Positions 9,405-17,366 of a stretch of DNA of 54,261 nucleotides are shown here, piece by piece. Numbering within the stretch: the stretch's first letter is position 1; each line of letters starts with the position of its first letter. A program made the position numbers and the translations under genes. The stretch is from Chitinophagaceae bacterium. Its GTDB lineage: Bacteria; Bacteroidota; Bacteroidia; Chitinophagales; Chitinophagaceae. The stretch spans positions 1 through 54,261 of the forward strand of contig CANGMZ010000006.1 of assembly GCA_947454715.1 (NCBI GenBank), in the 5' to 3' direction. The notes below the pieces were generated by a model. That model did not search any database and was not told the origin of the DNA. It saw nothing but the letters and a program-made list of their open reading frames with translations.

Positions 9405-9458
9405 GTAACTTGCCATTGATTAAACCTCTCAAACTCGATTATTACAGGGTTTGGGTAT

Positions 9459-11069
9459 ATGCACGACAACATGCTCAAAACAGATATCCTCATTATAGGC
9501 TCCGGCATTGCGGGACTGACCTCAGCAGTGAAATTAGCCAAACGCTTTCCCGATCATTCAATTACCATACTCACTAAGGCAAATACTGACGAAACCAATA
9601 CTAAGTATGCACAAGGTGGCATAGCAGTCGTGAATGATATGGAGCACGACAGCTTCAGCAAACATATAGAAGATACACTCATTGCCGGTGATGGGCTTTG
9701 CAATAAAAAGATTGTAGAGATCGTTGTTGAAGAAGGTCCTGCGAGGGTGAATGAGATAATAGACTGGGGAACGAAGTTTGACAAGGATACTGCAGGAGAA
9801 TACATGCGAGGTAAGGAAGGCGGGCACTCTGAGTTCAGGATACTGCATCACAAAGATGTTACGGGACTGGAGATAGAGCGTGCACTGGTTGAAGAAGCAA
9901 AGAAGTACCCAAACATAAAGATATATAACCACTGGTTTGTTGTAGATATTATCACGCAACATCACTTGGGATATTTGGTTACAAAGGCGACACCGGATAT
10001 TACCTGTTATGGCGTTTATGCGCTTAACCTGCATAACAATAAGATTGAAAAAATACTCTCCCGAGTTACGCTCATGTCAACCGGAGGCACAGGCCAGGTA
10101 TACCGCACAACTACCAACCCGAGAATAGCAACAGGAGATGGCATAGCCATGGTATACAGAGCCAAGGGACGAATTGAGAATATGGAATTTATTCAGTTTC
10201 ACCCTACGGCACTTTATGAAGCGGGCGTGAGCCCGTCATTCCTCATTACAGAAGCAGTAAGAGGCGATGGCGGCATCTTACGCAATAAAAACGGGGAAGC
10301 ATTCATGCCATCATACGATAGCCGTGCAGACCTTGCCCCAAGAGATATAGTAGCCAGAGCTATAGACAGTGAGATGAAGCGCACAGGTACAGAACATGTG
10401 TATCTTGACTGCCGAGCAATGGACCCTGAGAAGTTTAAAAATCACTTCCCTAATATTTATGCAAAATGCGCAAGTATTGGCATCAATGTTTTTGAGCAAA
10501 TGATACCTGTTGCACCCGCTGCGCACTATTGTTGTGGTGGTATAAAAGTAGATGAGGTGGGAAAATCATCTATACTCAACCTCTATGCGTGCGGAGAATG
10601 TTCCAGTACCGGGTTGCATGGCGCAAACAGATTAGCGTCTAACTCCTTGCTGGAAGCTATCGTATTCGCCCATCGTTGTGCTACTGACATGGCTGAGCAT
10701 ATAGAAAGTATACCATTTAAAGATGAAGTGCCGGACTGGAACGCATCGGGCACTACTGACCCTAAGGAGATGATACTCATTACGCAGAGCCTCAAGGAAG
10801 TGCAGCAAGTAATGAGTGACTATGTGGGTATAGTGCGTAATGACATTCGCCTGCATAGAGCCATGAAGCGAATAGATCTACTACATGAAGAAATGGAAGA
10901 TCTGTATAAAACTGCAACCTTATCGCCACAATTATGTGAGCTACGCAACCTTATCACAATAGGCTATCTGGTAGTGAAAGGCGCTCAATTCCGTAAAGAA
11001 AGCAGAGGATTACATTTCAATACTGACTATCCTGAAAAAAGCGATTTGCTACAGCAAATAGTTTTATAA
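9459..11069 (+). CDS. nadB: L-aspartate oxidase
   Basis: 536 residues. It oxidises L-aspartate to iminoaspartate with FAD, the first step of de novo NAD synthesis (NadA then makes quinolinate). The N-terminal dinucleotide-binding motif is GSGIAGLTSAVKLAKR at about 13-28. Also present are NTKYAQGGIAVV, EFIQFHPTAL, the substrate-loop region VPAAPAAHYCCGGIKVD-like (MIPVAPAAHYCCGGIKVDEVG), and CGECSSTGLHGANRLASNSLLEA near the FAD site. Succinate dehydrogenase/fumarate reductase flavoproteins are relatives, but the length and these motifs point to NadB. The start may be the ATG at 9459 or 9471. nadA and nadC are not in the window. Confidence 0.95.
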   Translation: MHDNMLKTDILIIGSGIAGLTSAVKLAKRFPDHSITILTKANTDETNTKYAQGGIAVVNDMEHDSFSKHIEDTLIAGDGLCNKKIVEIVVEEGPARVNEIIDWGTKFDKDTAGEYMRGKEGGHSEFRILHHKDVTGLEIERALVEEAKKYPNIKIYNHWFVVDIITQHHLGYLVTKATPDITCYGVYALNLHNNKIEKILSRVTLMSTGGTGQVYRTTTNPRIATGDGIAMVYRAKGRIENMEFIQFHPTALYEAGVSPSFLITEAVRGDGGILRNKNGEAFMPSYDSRADLAPRDIVARAIDSEMKRTGTEHVYLDCRAMDPEKFKNHFPNIYAKCASIGINVFEQMIPVAPAAHYCCGGIKVDEVGKSSILNLYACGECSSTGLHGANRLASNSLLEAIVFAHRCATDMAEHIESIPFKDEVPDWNASGTTDPKEMILITQSLKEVQQVMSDYVGIVRNDIRLHRAMKRIDLLHEEMEDLYKTATLSPQLCELRNLITIGYLVVKGAQFRKESRGLHFNTDYPEKSDLLQQIVL

Positions 11070-11094
11070 GGTGATAAATAGTTATCGAAAAGAG

Positions 11095-11129
11095 ACAGGA
11101 GACACACATAAGGTGTCTCCTGTTTTATT
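11095..11129 (+). terminator. Intrinsic terminator of nadB
   Basis: A perfect 11-bp stem, ACAGGAGACAC with GTGTCTCCTGT, around a 7-nt loop, followed by TTTTATT. It lies 26 nt after nadB and 9 nt before the end of the convergent T9SS gene. The minus-strand side lacks a clear U-run. Confidence 0.85.
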
Positions 11130-11137
11130 GAGCCCCA

Positions 11138-12022
11138 CTATTGCCTCAATACACTTTTTATTACTGTGAAATTTTCTGATTTAATCACAACAGTATATAA
11201 TCCCATCGGTAGATCCTGCATATTTATTTTACAAAAATTGTTTGCAGATTTACCATAACCAACCACACCCCCACCAGCAGAATAAATATAGACATCATAA
11301 GCTGCCGGAGCTGTCGTTACCACATTGAGCGCATCTTTACAAGGGTTGGGATAAAGTACAAAGCCTTTTTCACTATTTGTCGTGGCAACTGCATTCGTGT
11401 AGCCATTACCCTCTATCAAAGTAATTACCGGTGCTGTATTGGGCAGGCTTATTTCGTCCTCATCATCTTCATCTTCGTCATCAGTGAGCTTATGACCACT
11501 TTCTCCAATGGGGTTGAGGATGCCATAAAATTTCACATCGCCACTACCCGCTGCGGGTGCAGTCCATGAAAAGCGTGCTACGAAATAGTTTGTAACAGAA
11601 TCTTCTAATGCATGCTTGTGTTCAACAATTTGTAATCCACCTAAAGATGTGACCCGAAGATCAGCACCTGATGCTATAGTGAATGAACCTGCCTGAGCGG
11701 CATTACTTAAAACAGCAGACACCTGAAAACCAAATTCAGTCAATAAAGATGCTGCCGTATTAACTCCTGTTATGGCTACAGTATATGTAACACCTGGCTG
11801 ATACTGTGTAATGATACCGCCTGCACTATTATACACTTTAACGTCAACAATAGTTGTTGGTGTATTTGCCCCATGACACCCGCTCCCCATACAATTTGCA
11901 GCTCCTCCCTGACTACCAGTTCTATTGATTCCGCCTTCATAGGCAGGGCCATGTTCGTAACTACAGAGCACTATGCCACACATAGCTGCTGCGAATAGCA
12001 GCATAAATAAATTTCGTTTCAT
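11138..12022 (-). CDS. Choice-of-anchor V protein with T9SS type A sorting domain
   Basis: 294 residues from the ATG at 12022 (MKRNLFMLLFAAAMCGIVLCS signal peptide). The N-terminal part has the family's conserved Cys/His cluster, NCMGSGCHGA (about 44-53), then a beta-sandwich domain with VTYTVAITGVN and FSWTAPAAGSGDVKFYGIL. A short acidic run (DDEDEDDEDE, about 192-201) precedes the C-terminal T9SS type A signal (GFVLYPNPCKDALNVV ... MGLYTVVIKSENFTVIKSVLRQ). It should be exported by T9SS and anchored to or released from the cell surface. Whether the CxxxxCH cluster binds a metal or haem is not known. The longer frame to 12079 adds a non-signal N-terminus and is rejected. Confidence 0.85.
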   Translation of the reverse strand: MKRNLFMLLFAAAMCGIVLCSYEHGPAYEGGINRTGSQGGAANCMGSGCHGANTPTTIVDVKVYNSAGGIITQYQPGVTYTVAITGVNTAASLLTEFGFQVSAVLSNAAQAGSFTIASGADLRVTSLGGLQIVEHKHALEDSVTNYFVARFSWTAPAAGSGDVKFYGILNPIGESGHKLTDDEDEDDEDEISLPNTAPVITLIEGNGYTNAVATTNSEKGFVLYPNPCKDALNVVTTAPAAYDVYIYSAGGGVVGYGKSANNFCKINMQDLPMGLYTVVIKSENFTVIKSVLRQ

Positions 12023-12179
12023 GATGGTTGTTTTAGTGATGCAAAGAAAGATGTAAGCACCATTTATCCTGTTACACAACAGGGAATAATAACAGCACTC
12101 ATCTTTTACATTCAGGAAAAAAATGTCAGTGCAAACCTATACAGTCATCCCTTTAACTATCCCTTTAATTCATTAATGT

Positions 12180-12187
12180 TACCTTTG
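12180..12187 (+). promoter_or_regulatory. -7 box close to the prmA start
   Basis: TACCTTTG matches TAnnTTTG exactly and ends 6 nt before the ATG at 12194. If used, the transcript would start at or very near the start codon. No clear TTG -33 element is seen at the expected distance. Confidence 0.4.
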
Positions 12188-12193
12188 TACCTT

Positions 12194-13009
12194 ATGCAAT
12201 ACATAGAGGTTACAATCAATAACGTTGAAGAAGACATGCAGGATATTCTGGTAGCACAATTATCAGAGATAGGGTATGAAGGTTTTGTACAGGCAGCAGA
12301 TAGTATGCAGGCATATATTGACGAAACTACTTTTAATGAAGATGATCTGCAATCAATTACCAACGCGTATACATACACACTCAATGTTATCCCGAAGCAA
12401 AACTGGAATGCAGTATGGGAAGGTAATTTTGAACCTGTGACTGTTGAAGATTTTTGTACAATACGTGCAGACTTTCACAACATTGATGTTACTACACAAT
12501 ATGATATCATCATTACTCCAAAAATGTCTTTTGGCACAGGGCACCATGCTACTACCCAGCTAGTGATGCTCAAAATGAAGGATATTGACTTTAAAGGCAA
12601 AAAAGTTTTCGACTTCGGGACGGGGACGGGGGTATTGGCTATTCTTGCAGAAATGCTGGGTGCAGCATCTGTATTAGGGATTGACAATGATGAATGGTCT
12701 GTAGAAAATGCTATTGAGAACCTTGGCAGAAATAACTGTTCAAAAGTTGTAGTAGAACAAAACAATACAGACACATTGCCTGAAGGTAGCTTTGATGTGG
12801 TGTTGGCCAATATCAACAGACATATATTACTGCAGTACATGCCACAGCTATATAGTCACACGACAATAGGTGGCACAGTGCTGATGAGCGGTCTACTGAT
12901 ATCAGATAAAGAAATAATTGAGGAAGCAGCTACTGCCGCAGGATTAGAATTATTTGATTACCAAGAACTTAACAACTGGATTGTCTTAGCATTTAAAAGA
13001 AATAGCTAA
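12194..13009 (+). CDS. prmA: Ribosomal protein L11 methyltransferase
   Basis: 271 residues from the ATG at 12194. It is a SAM-dependent methyltransferase that trimethylates ribosomal protein L11. An N-terminal substrate-recognition domain (about 1-95, with WNAVWEGNFEPV) precedes the class I methyltransferase domain: MSFGTGHHATTQL (111-123), the SAM motif FDFGTGTGVLAILAEMLGA (139-157), and VLANINRHIL, in which the N-I/P-type motif is characteristic of PrmA. An in-frame TTG-type extension to 12176 would remove the putative promoter and adds nothing homologous. Confidence 0.93.
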   Translation: MQYIEVTINNVEEDMQDILVAQLSEIGYEGFVQAADSMQAYIDETTFNEDDLQSITNAYTYTLNVIPKQNWNAVWEGNFEPVTVEDFCTIRADFHNIDVTTQYDIIITPKMSFGTGHHATTQLVMLKMKDIDFKGKKVFDFGTGTGVLAILAEMLGAASVLGIDNDEWSVENAIENLGRNNCSKVVVEQNNTDTLPEGSFDVVLANINRHILLQYMPQLYSHTTIGGTVLMSGLLISDKEIIEEAATAAGLELFDYQELNNWIVLAFKRNS

Positions 13010-13088
13010 GCGTGTGATAAGTCAAAAAACGGGATATAGCAAATAGCTTTTATCTAAGCGCCTATTAGGAAATATGATGGTTATCGTT

Positions 13089-13096
13089 TAAATTTG
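13089..13096 (+). promoter_or_regulatory. -7 box upstream of plsY
   Basis: TAAATTTG matches TAnnTTTG and lies 26 nt before the plsY ATG. No convincing -33 TTG is present, so this is a tentative call. Confidence 0.35.
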
Positions 13097-13122
13097 TTTC
13101 TCTCATTAATCACAATTAAAAA

Positions 13123-13758
13123 ATGTTAATAGCAATTCTTCTTGTTTTAGCTTATTTGATCGGTTCTATACCTTCGGCGGTGTGGATCAGCAAATGGGTC
13201 TTTGGTTTAGATATCAGAGAGCATGGAAGTGGCAATGCCGGTGCTACAAACTGTTTCCGTATTCTGGGGTCAAAAGCGGGTTCATGTGTTATGCTCATGG
13301 ATATGCTCAAGGGCTTTATAGCAGTAAAATTGGTTCTTTTCTCTCATATCCCGGGCAGCTGGGAGGCATATAGAAATCTTGAAGTGTTTTTAGGTCTGGC
13401 ATCAGTTGTAGGGCATATATTCCCTATTTGGGCCGAATTCAGAGGAGGTAAGGGAATTGCTACATTATTTGGCATGATCTTATCCATACAGCCTGTAGTT
13501 GCACTGAGCCTTGTTGCCGTGTTCTTTTGCATGTTGGTGCTTACAAAGTACGTATCTCTAAGTTCAATAACTGCCAGCATTGCCTTTCCGGTGATGATTG
13601 TATTCATCTTCAATGCGCATGAGCTTAGCTATAAATTGTTTGCCATTGCAACAGCTTGTCTGGTGGTGTTGACCCATTATAAGAACATCAGTCGCCTGAT
13701 AAATGGTAATGAAAGCAAAGTAGGTCTATTCCGTAAAAAGAAAGACAGAGAACTATAA
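13123..13758 (+). CDS. plsY: Glycerol-3-phosphate acyltransferase (acyl-phosphate dependent)
   Basis: 211 residues, an integral inner-membrane enzyme with about five transmembrane segments. It transfers the acyl group of acyl-phosphate to glycerol-3-phosphate to make lysophosphatidic acid, the first step of phospholipid synthesis. The PlsY signature motifs are visible: GSIPSAVWIS and HGSGNAGATN near the N-terminus (about 11-45), and FPIWAEFRGGKGIATLFG in the middle (about 101-118). The C-terminal tail is basic (LFRKKKDREL). It has its own candidate promoter, 113 bp after prmA. Confidence 0.95.
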   Translation: MLIAILLVLAYLIGSIPSAVWISKWVFGLDIREHGSGNAGATNCFRILGSKAGSCVMLMDMLKGFIAVKLVLFSHIPGSWEAYRNLEVFLGLASVVGHIFPIWAEFRGGKGIATLFGMILSIQPVVALSLVAVFFCMLVLTKYVSLSSITASIAFPVMIVFIFNAHELSYKLFAIATACLVVLTHYKNISRLINGNESKVGLFRKKKDREL

Positions 13759-13891
13759 TCATCAGCTGGTATTACTTCAATTTTGAAAGTCATAACGGTT
13801 ATCTGTTCATCTTAATAACCCGTTATTGCGCAACATAAACGATTTTTCGCCGGTGACTTTCGACCTCAACAAAATACCATTACACAAAAGA

Positions 13892-14521
13892 ATGCTGAGT
13901 TTTTTCCATCCTGTATGGCTCAGTAATCAACAAAGTGACCTCAATCCGCATTTGGAGCTGATACTTTACAGAGGGCGTATACAGCTGGCAACAGCCGATG
14001 CTTTATACTCCGATGGGGAAGAATATACCCCTGCAATAGGTGTTTTAAACGACATTAAAGAGTTTCTGCCGCAAATTAAGCATACACTTATACTTGGAGT
14101 AGGCTTAGGCAGCACGGTGCAGATTATGCGCAAACGAGGGTCGTCATCTGCTTTTACATTGGTAGAGATAGACAAAGTAATTCTCAAAATGGCTCTTGAA
14201 TATCTTGCGGAAGACACCGAAGTCAAGATAGACGCAGTTTGTGATGATGCGCAACTGTTTGTTGCGAACAATACCCAACTCTATGATCTGGTGTTCGTTG
14301 ATATTTTCAACAACAGAACAGTACCGGACTTTGTTTCTACTGTTACATTCCTTTCTAATTGCAGAAAATGCCTGGCACCGGGTGGTAAATTAGCCTTCAA
14401 TTATATAATTAACAGCGATGGTGAGTGGCGACGCACACAAAGGATATTTTCAGAAATATTCCCGAAACATCATATCATAAGTTCAGATATCAACAGATTA
14501 TTTATTGGGGAAATGGAGTAA
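13892..14521 (+). CDS. Spermidine-synthase-like methyltransferase-fold protein
   Basis: 209 residues from the ATG at 13892. A class I Rossmann domain has the nucleotide-binding motif LILGVGLGSTVQIMRKRG, the acidic residue at the end of strand 2 (TLVEIDKVIL), and YDLVFVDIFNNRTVPDFV, all as in the spermine/spermidine synthase superfamily. Without the full synthase N-terminal domain and with no decarboxylase nearby, a polyamine role is not secure. A longer frame starts at TTG 13826 (231 residues), but that codon lies in an imperfect hairpin (13792-13826), and the first recognisable family sequence is KRMLSFFHPVW around the ATG, so I prefer 13892. Confidence 0.75.
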   Translation: MLSFFHPVWLSNQQSDLNPHLELILYRGRIQLATADALYSDGEEYTPAIGVLNDIKEFLPQIKHTLILGVGLGSTVQIMRKRGSSSAFTLVEIDKVILKMALEYLAEDTEVKIDAVCDDAQLFVANNTQLYDLVFVDIFNNRTVPDFVSTVTFLSNCRKCLAPGGKLAFNYIINSDGEWRRTQRIFSEIFPKHHIISSDINRLFIGEME

Positions 14522-14536
14522 CCAAAAGGTATTATA

Positions 14537-14582
14537 AAGTAAAACGCTGAAACATCTTTCGATATTTCAGCGTTTTACTTTT
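14537..14582. terminator. Bidirectional intrinsic terminator
   Basis: A perfect 16-bp stem, AAGTAAAACGCTGAAA with its complement, and a 12-nt loop. It lies between the convergent methyltransferase-like (+) and DUF6089 (-) genes. Confidence 0.85.
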
Positions 14583-14599
14583 GAGTATTACTAGAAAGA

Positions 14600-15463
14600 T
14601 TATCTGCGGAAGAAACCAGGGCAACGCGTCTTCAGGTATTCTCTTGTGTTACCAAATGCACGGAAGTAGATAGCGACAGAGATGTTTGCATACCAATACC
14701 AGTCATTTGCCTTACTGTCTCCTCTTTGGTAGCCGTAATAAGGATTGTTGTGATCCCAGGTAGCCAATGTGTTACCTCTGTAAGACATTGCCTTTGCCAA
14801 CTGACCTTTATATGCGTTAAGCGAATCAAGGTCTACATAAGATTTGCTCACATCATCGAGATAATCTGTATTTGTGTAACGGAAACCAAGTTCAGTTGTC
14901 AGCATTAAAGTTTTACCGATAAAGAACTTCATACCACCACCGAAAGGAAATGCCATATTGATTTGGCTGTATGGCTTACGGTCAGGATACATTGGCAAAC
15001 CTTCACCTTCAGTACTCAATGGACGTAAGAAAACTCTGTTTCCATTAGGGTCATCGGCAAACGGATTGAAATAGAAAGCAGAAATACCACCAAAAACATA
15101 AGGAGTTACCTTCATTCGGAGCACTTCAATAGGCAGGAAATTTACTTCCAATGCGCCATGCATTTCAAAAAGGTGCGTACCGAAACTCAGGTTTCTTGCT
15201 CTGTTTACCGGGATATTGCTATCACTGTCTGATGCAGAAAGGCTGGTATAATTTGCACCAAATCTCAACCCAAAGTTAGGATTCATGAAATATTTGTAGA
15301 TAATACCACCCATAGGATGATACCCCGTTGAAGGGAAAAGCTTTGGTTGCAGGTCGCCGTAATAATTAGAAAGACCAACCGTAATGCCTATTTCATGATG
15401 TGACTGTGCGTTAACGCAGAAAGGCAAGATCAGGAAAATCGTAAGTATAATTCGTTTCAACAT
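14600..15463 (-). CDS. DUF6089 family outer-membrane protein
   Basis: 287 residues from the ATG at 15463, which gives a clean signal peptide (MLKRIILTIFLILPFCVNAQ); the frame open to 15568 adds an unlikely N-terminus. The mature part begins HHEIGITVGLSNYYGDLQP, the usual DUF6089 opening, and contains PNFGLRFGANYTSLSASDSD, VTPYVFGGISAFYFNPFA and FPFGGGMKFFIGKTLMLTTELGFRYTNTDYLDDV. It is a predicted beta-barrel or porin-like protein of the outer membrane; the family is widespread in Bacteroidota and has no assigned function. It ends in ...EYLKTRCPGFFRR. Confidence 0.85.
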   Translation of the reverse strand: MLKRIILTIFLILPFCVNAQSHHEIGITVGLSNYYGDLQPKLFPSTGYHPMGGIIYKYFMNPNFGLRFGANYTSLSASDSDSNIPVNRARNLSFGTHLFEMHGALEVNFLPIEVLRMKVTPYVFGGISAFYFNPFADDPNGNRVFLRPLSTEGEGLPMYPDRKPYSQINMAFPFGGGMKFFIGKTLMLTTELGFRYTNTDYLDDVSKSYVDLDSLNAYKGQLAKAMSYRGNTLATWDHNNPYYGYQRGDSKANDWYWYANISVAIYFRAFGNTREYLKTRCPGFFRR

Positions 15464-15614
15464 TATGGATTTTAGTAAAGGCTGCCGAAAGATAATAACA
15501 AATTTCGGAATAATAAAGATAAATCCCAAACCTAAATTTAACATTCTATAGATAAACATTAACCACATATATATAAATGCTATTTATTGGAGTGTATCTT
15601 GTGATTAAGAACCT

Positions 15615-15622
15615 TATTTTTG
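15615..15622 (+). promoter_or_regulatory. -7 box upstream of tyrS
   Basis: TATTTTTG matches TAnnTTTG exactly, 25 nt before the ATG of tyrS. Possible TTG elements lie 13 or 25 nt upstream of it, neither at the ideal spacing. Confidence 0.4.
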
Positions 15623-15647
15623 CCGTTCTTAATAATAACAGAATCAA

Positions 15648-16922
15648 ATGAACTTAATAGCCGAACTGCGGGAAAGAAAGCTGCTCCAGGATGTAATGCC
15701 GGGTACAGAGGAACAACTGAACAAGGAAATGACATCGGGATATATCGGTTTTGACCCTACTGCAGACAGCCTGCATATAGGTAGCATGTTACAGATAACC
15801 TTACTTATGCGCTTGCAGAGAGCGGGACACAAACCTTATGCGCTTATAGGCGGAGCTACAGGTATGATAGGCGACCCATCGGGCAAATCGCAGGAACGCA
15901 ACTTATTAGATGCAGCAACTATCAACCACAATTGTGCGGGCATCAGAAAACAGTTAGAAAAATTCCTTGACTTTAATAGTGACGCACCGAATGCAGCAGT
16001 AATGGTGAATAACTATGATTGGTTCAAAGAATTTTCATTTCTGAACTTCATCAGGGATATTGGTAAAAGCATTACCGTAAATTATATGCTTGCGAAAGAT
16101 TCTGTACAGAAAAGACTGGAAACAGGAATGTCTTTTACAGAGTTTACTTACCAATTGATACAAGGTTACGATTTTTACTACCTGAATACTACCCACAACG
16201 TAAAACTGCAAATGGGCGGTTCTGACCAGTGGGGGAACATTGTTACTGGCACAGAACTTATCCGTAAAAAAGGAGGCGGAGATGCCTTTGCGCTGATCAG
16301 CCCACTGATCACAAAGAGTGACGGCAGCAAATTCGGAAAATCTGAAGGAGGCAATATCTGGTTGGATCCTGAACGTACATCGCCATACCAATTTTACCAA
16401 TTCTGGGTAAAGCTACCGGATGCTGATGCTGAAAAGTTGTTATTGATTTACTCTTTCAGACCGGTAGCTGAACTGAATGCGATTTTGGAAGAACACCGCC
16501 AAGCACCGCACCTGCGCCTAGCACAAAAAACACTGGCAGATGAGATAACCACACTGGTACACAGTGCGGAAGATCTTGCTTTTGCCAAACAAGCATCGGA
16601 TATCTTGTTTAACCAATCGTCTGTTGATATACTGAAAGCACTGAACGAAAAACAACTGCTGGAAGTGATGGATGGCGTACCACAGGTTACCGGCAACAAA
16701 AGTGCATTAAGTGAAGGAGTTGACATTATATCATTCCTTGCGGATAATGCGATAGTATCATCGAAGGGTGAGGCTAAAAAACTATTGCAAAACAATGGCG
16801 TAAGTGTAAATAAGGAGAAAGTTGGACTTGACTTTGTTATCAAAGAAGAACACTTACTGAACAATAAGTACTTACTTATACAAAAAGGAAAATCAAATTA
16901 CACATTGGCAATTTTCGCCTAA
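15648..16922 (+). CDS. tyrS: Tyrosyl-tRNA synthetase
   Basis: 424 residues, a class I aminoacyl-tRNA synthetase that charges tRNA-Tyr in the cytoplasm. The HIGH-type motif is HIGS (43-46). Tyrosine and tRNA pocket residues lie in GSDQWGNI (191-198) and the second signature is KFGKS (228-232, equivalent to KMSKS). PSGKSQERN follows the Rossmann core. A C-terminal S4-like RNA-binding domain runs from about 360 to the end (SSKGEAKKLLQNNGVSVNKEKV). Length and motif order fit bacterial TyrRS (TyrRS-S type). ATG start at 15648. Confidence 0.97.
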   Translation: MNLIAELRERKLLQDVMPGTEEQLNKEMTSGYIGFDPTADSLHIGSMLQITLLMRLQRAGHKPYALIGGATGMIGDPSGKSQERNLLDAATINHNCAGIRKQLEKFLDFNSDAPNAAVMVNNYDWFKEFSFLNFIRDIGKSITVNYMLAKDSVQKRLETGMSFTEFTYQLIQGYDFYYLNTTHNVKLQMGGSDQWGNIVTGTELIRKKGGGDAFALISPLITKSDGSKFGKSEGGNIWLDPERTSPYQFYQFWVKLPDADAEKLLLIYSFRPVAELNAILEEHRQAPHLRLAQKTLADEITTLVHSAEDLAFAKQASDILFNQSSVDILKALNEKQLLEVMDGVPQVTGNKSALSEGVDIISFLADNAIVSSKGEAKKLLQNNGVSVNKEKVGLDFVIKEEHLLNNKYLLIQKGKSNYTLAIFA

Positions 16923-16928
16923 TATCAG

Positions 16929-16981
16929 CTATAAAATGACAGAGTCTCCCAACATTGCTGGGAGACTCTGTCATTTTATAG
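16929..16981. terminator. Bidirectional intrinsic terminator
   Basis: A perfect 23-bp inverted repeat (CTATAAAATGACAGAGTCTC...) around a 7-nt loop, immediately after tyrS and before the end of the convergent DUF721 gene. The A/T-rich outer stem supplies a U-run on both strands. Confidence 0.88.
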
Positions 16982-16996
16982 AAATTTGTAAACGAG

Positions 16997-17278
16997 TTAT
17001 TTGATTATAATCTCCTCCACTACCCTATCTTCAAAATACTCATTTATACGCTGTTTTAATTGTTCTTTCCCCAACTGCAATTCCTGTTTGAGCGGTCCCA
17101 CATCGGTGTAGATCGTCAATACCTTCTGAGTAATGTTGATGTTTCTGGTGTACTTACTAATTGTCTTTCCAACAATAGTTTCCCATTCATCACGCATTCT
17201 CAGTTCATGTATTTTAGGCTTCCATTGCGACTGCTCCAATAAATGTTTGAGTGCTTCTCCCACACTGTATGATCCCAT
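16997..17278 (-). CDS. DUF721 domain-containing protein
   Basis: 93 residues: MGSYSVGEALKHLLEQSQWKPKIHELRMRDEWETIVGKTI... followed by a beta-rich half (LTIYTDVGPLKQELQLGKEQLKQRINEYF) and VVEEIIIK. The W-x(2)-I/VVG motif and VG-LKQEL match DUF721 (DciA-like/zinc-ribbon-free form). Some DUF721 proteins (DciA) load the replicative helicase; the short Bacteroidota versions have not been characterised, so that role is inference. A -7 box lies 4 nt before the ATG. Confidence 0.83.
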   Translation of the reverse strand: MGSYSVGEALKHLLEQSQWKPKIHELRMRDEWETIVGKTISKYTRNINITQKVLTIYTDVGPLKQELQLGKEQLKQRINEYFEDRVVEEIIIK

Positions 17279-17282
17279 GATA

Positions 17283-17290
17283 CAAATTTA
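17283..17290 (-). promoter_or_regulatory. -7 box adjoining the DUF721 start
   Basis: Minus-strand TAAATTTG followed by TATC and the ATG at 17278. An exact TAnnTTTG only 4 nt before the start codon suggests a leaderless or nearly leaderless transcript. Confidence 0.4.
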
Positions 17291-17366
17291 CGACCTTATG
17301 TGGTTTATTAGCGTGACCGCTTATTGTGACAGCAAATAATTATCAAACGAGAAATTCCATTAACAC

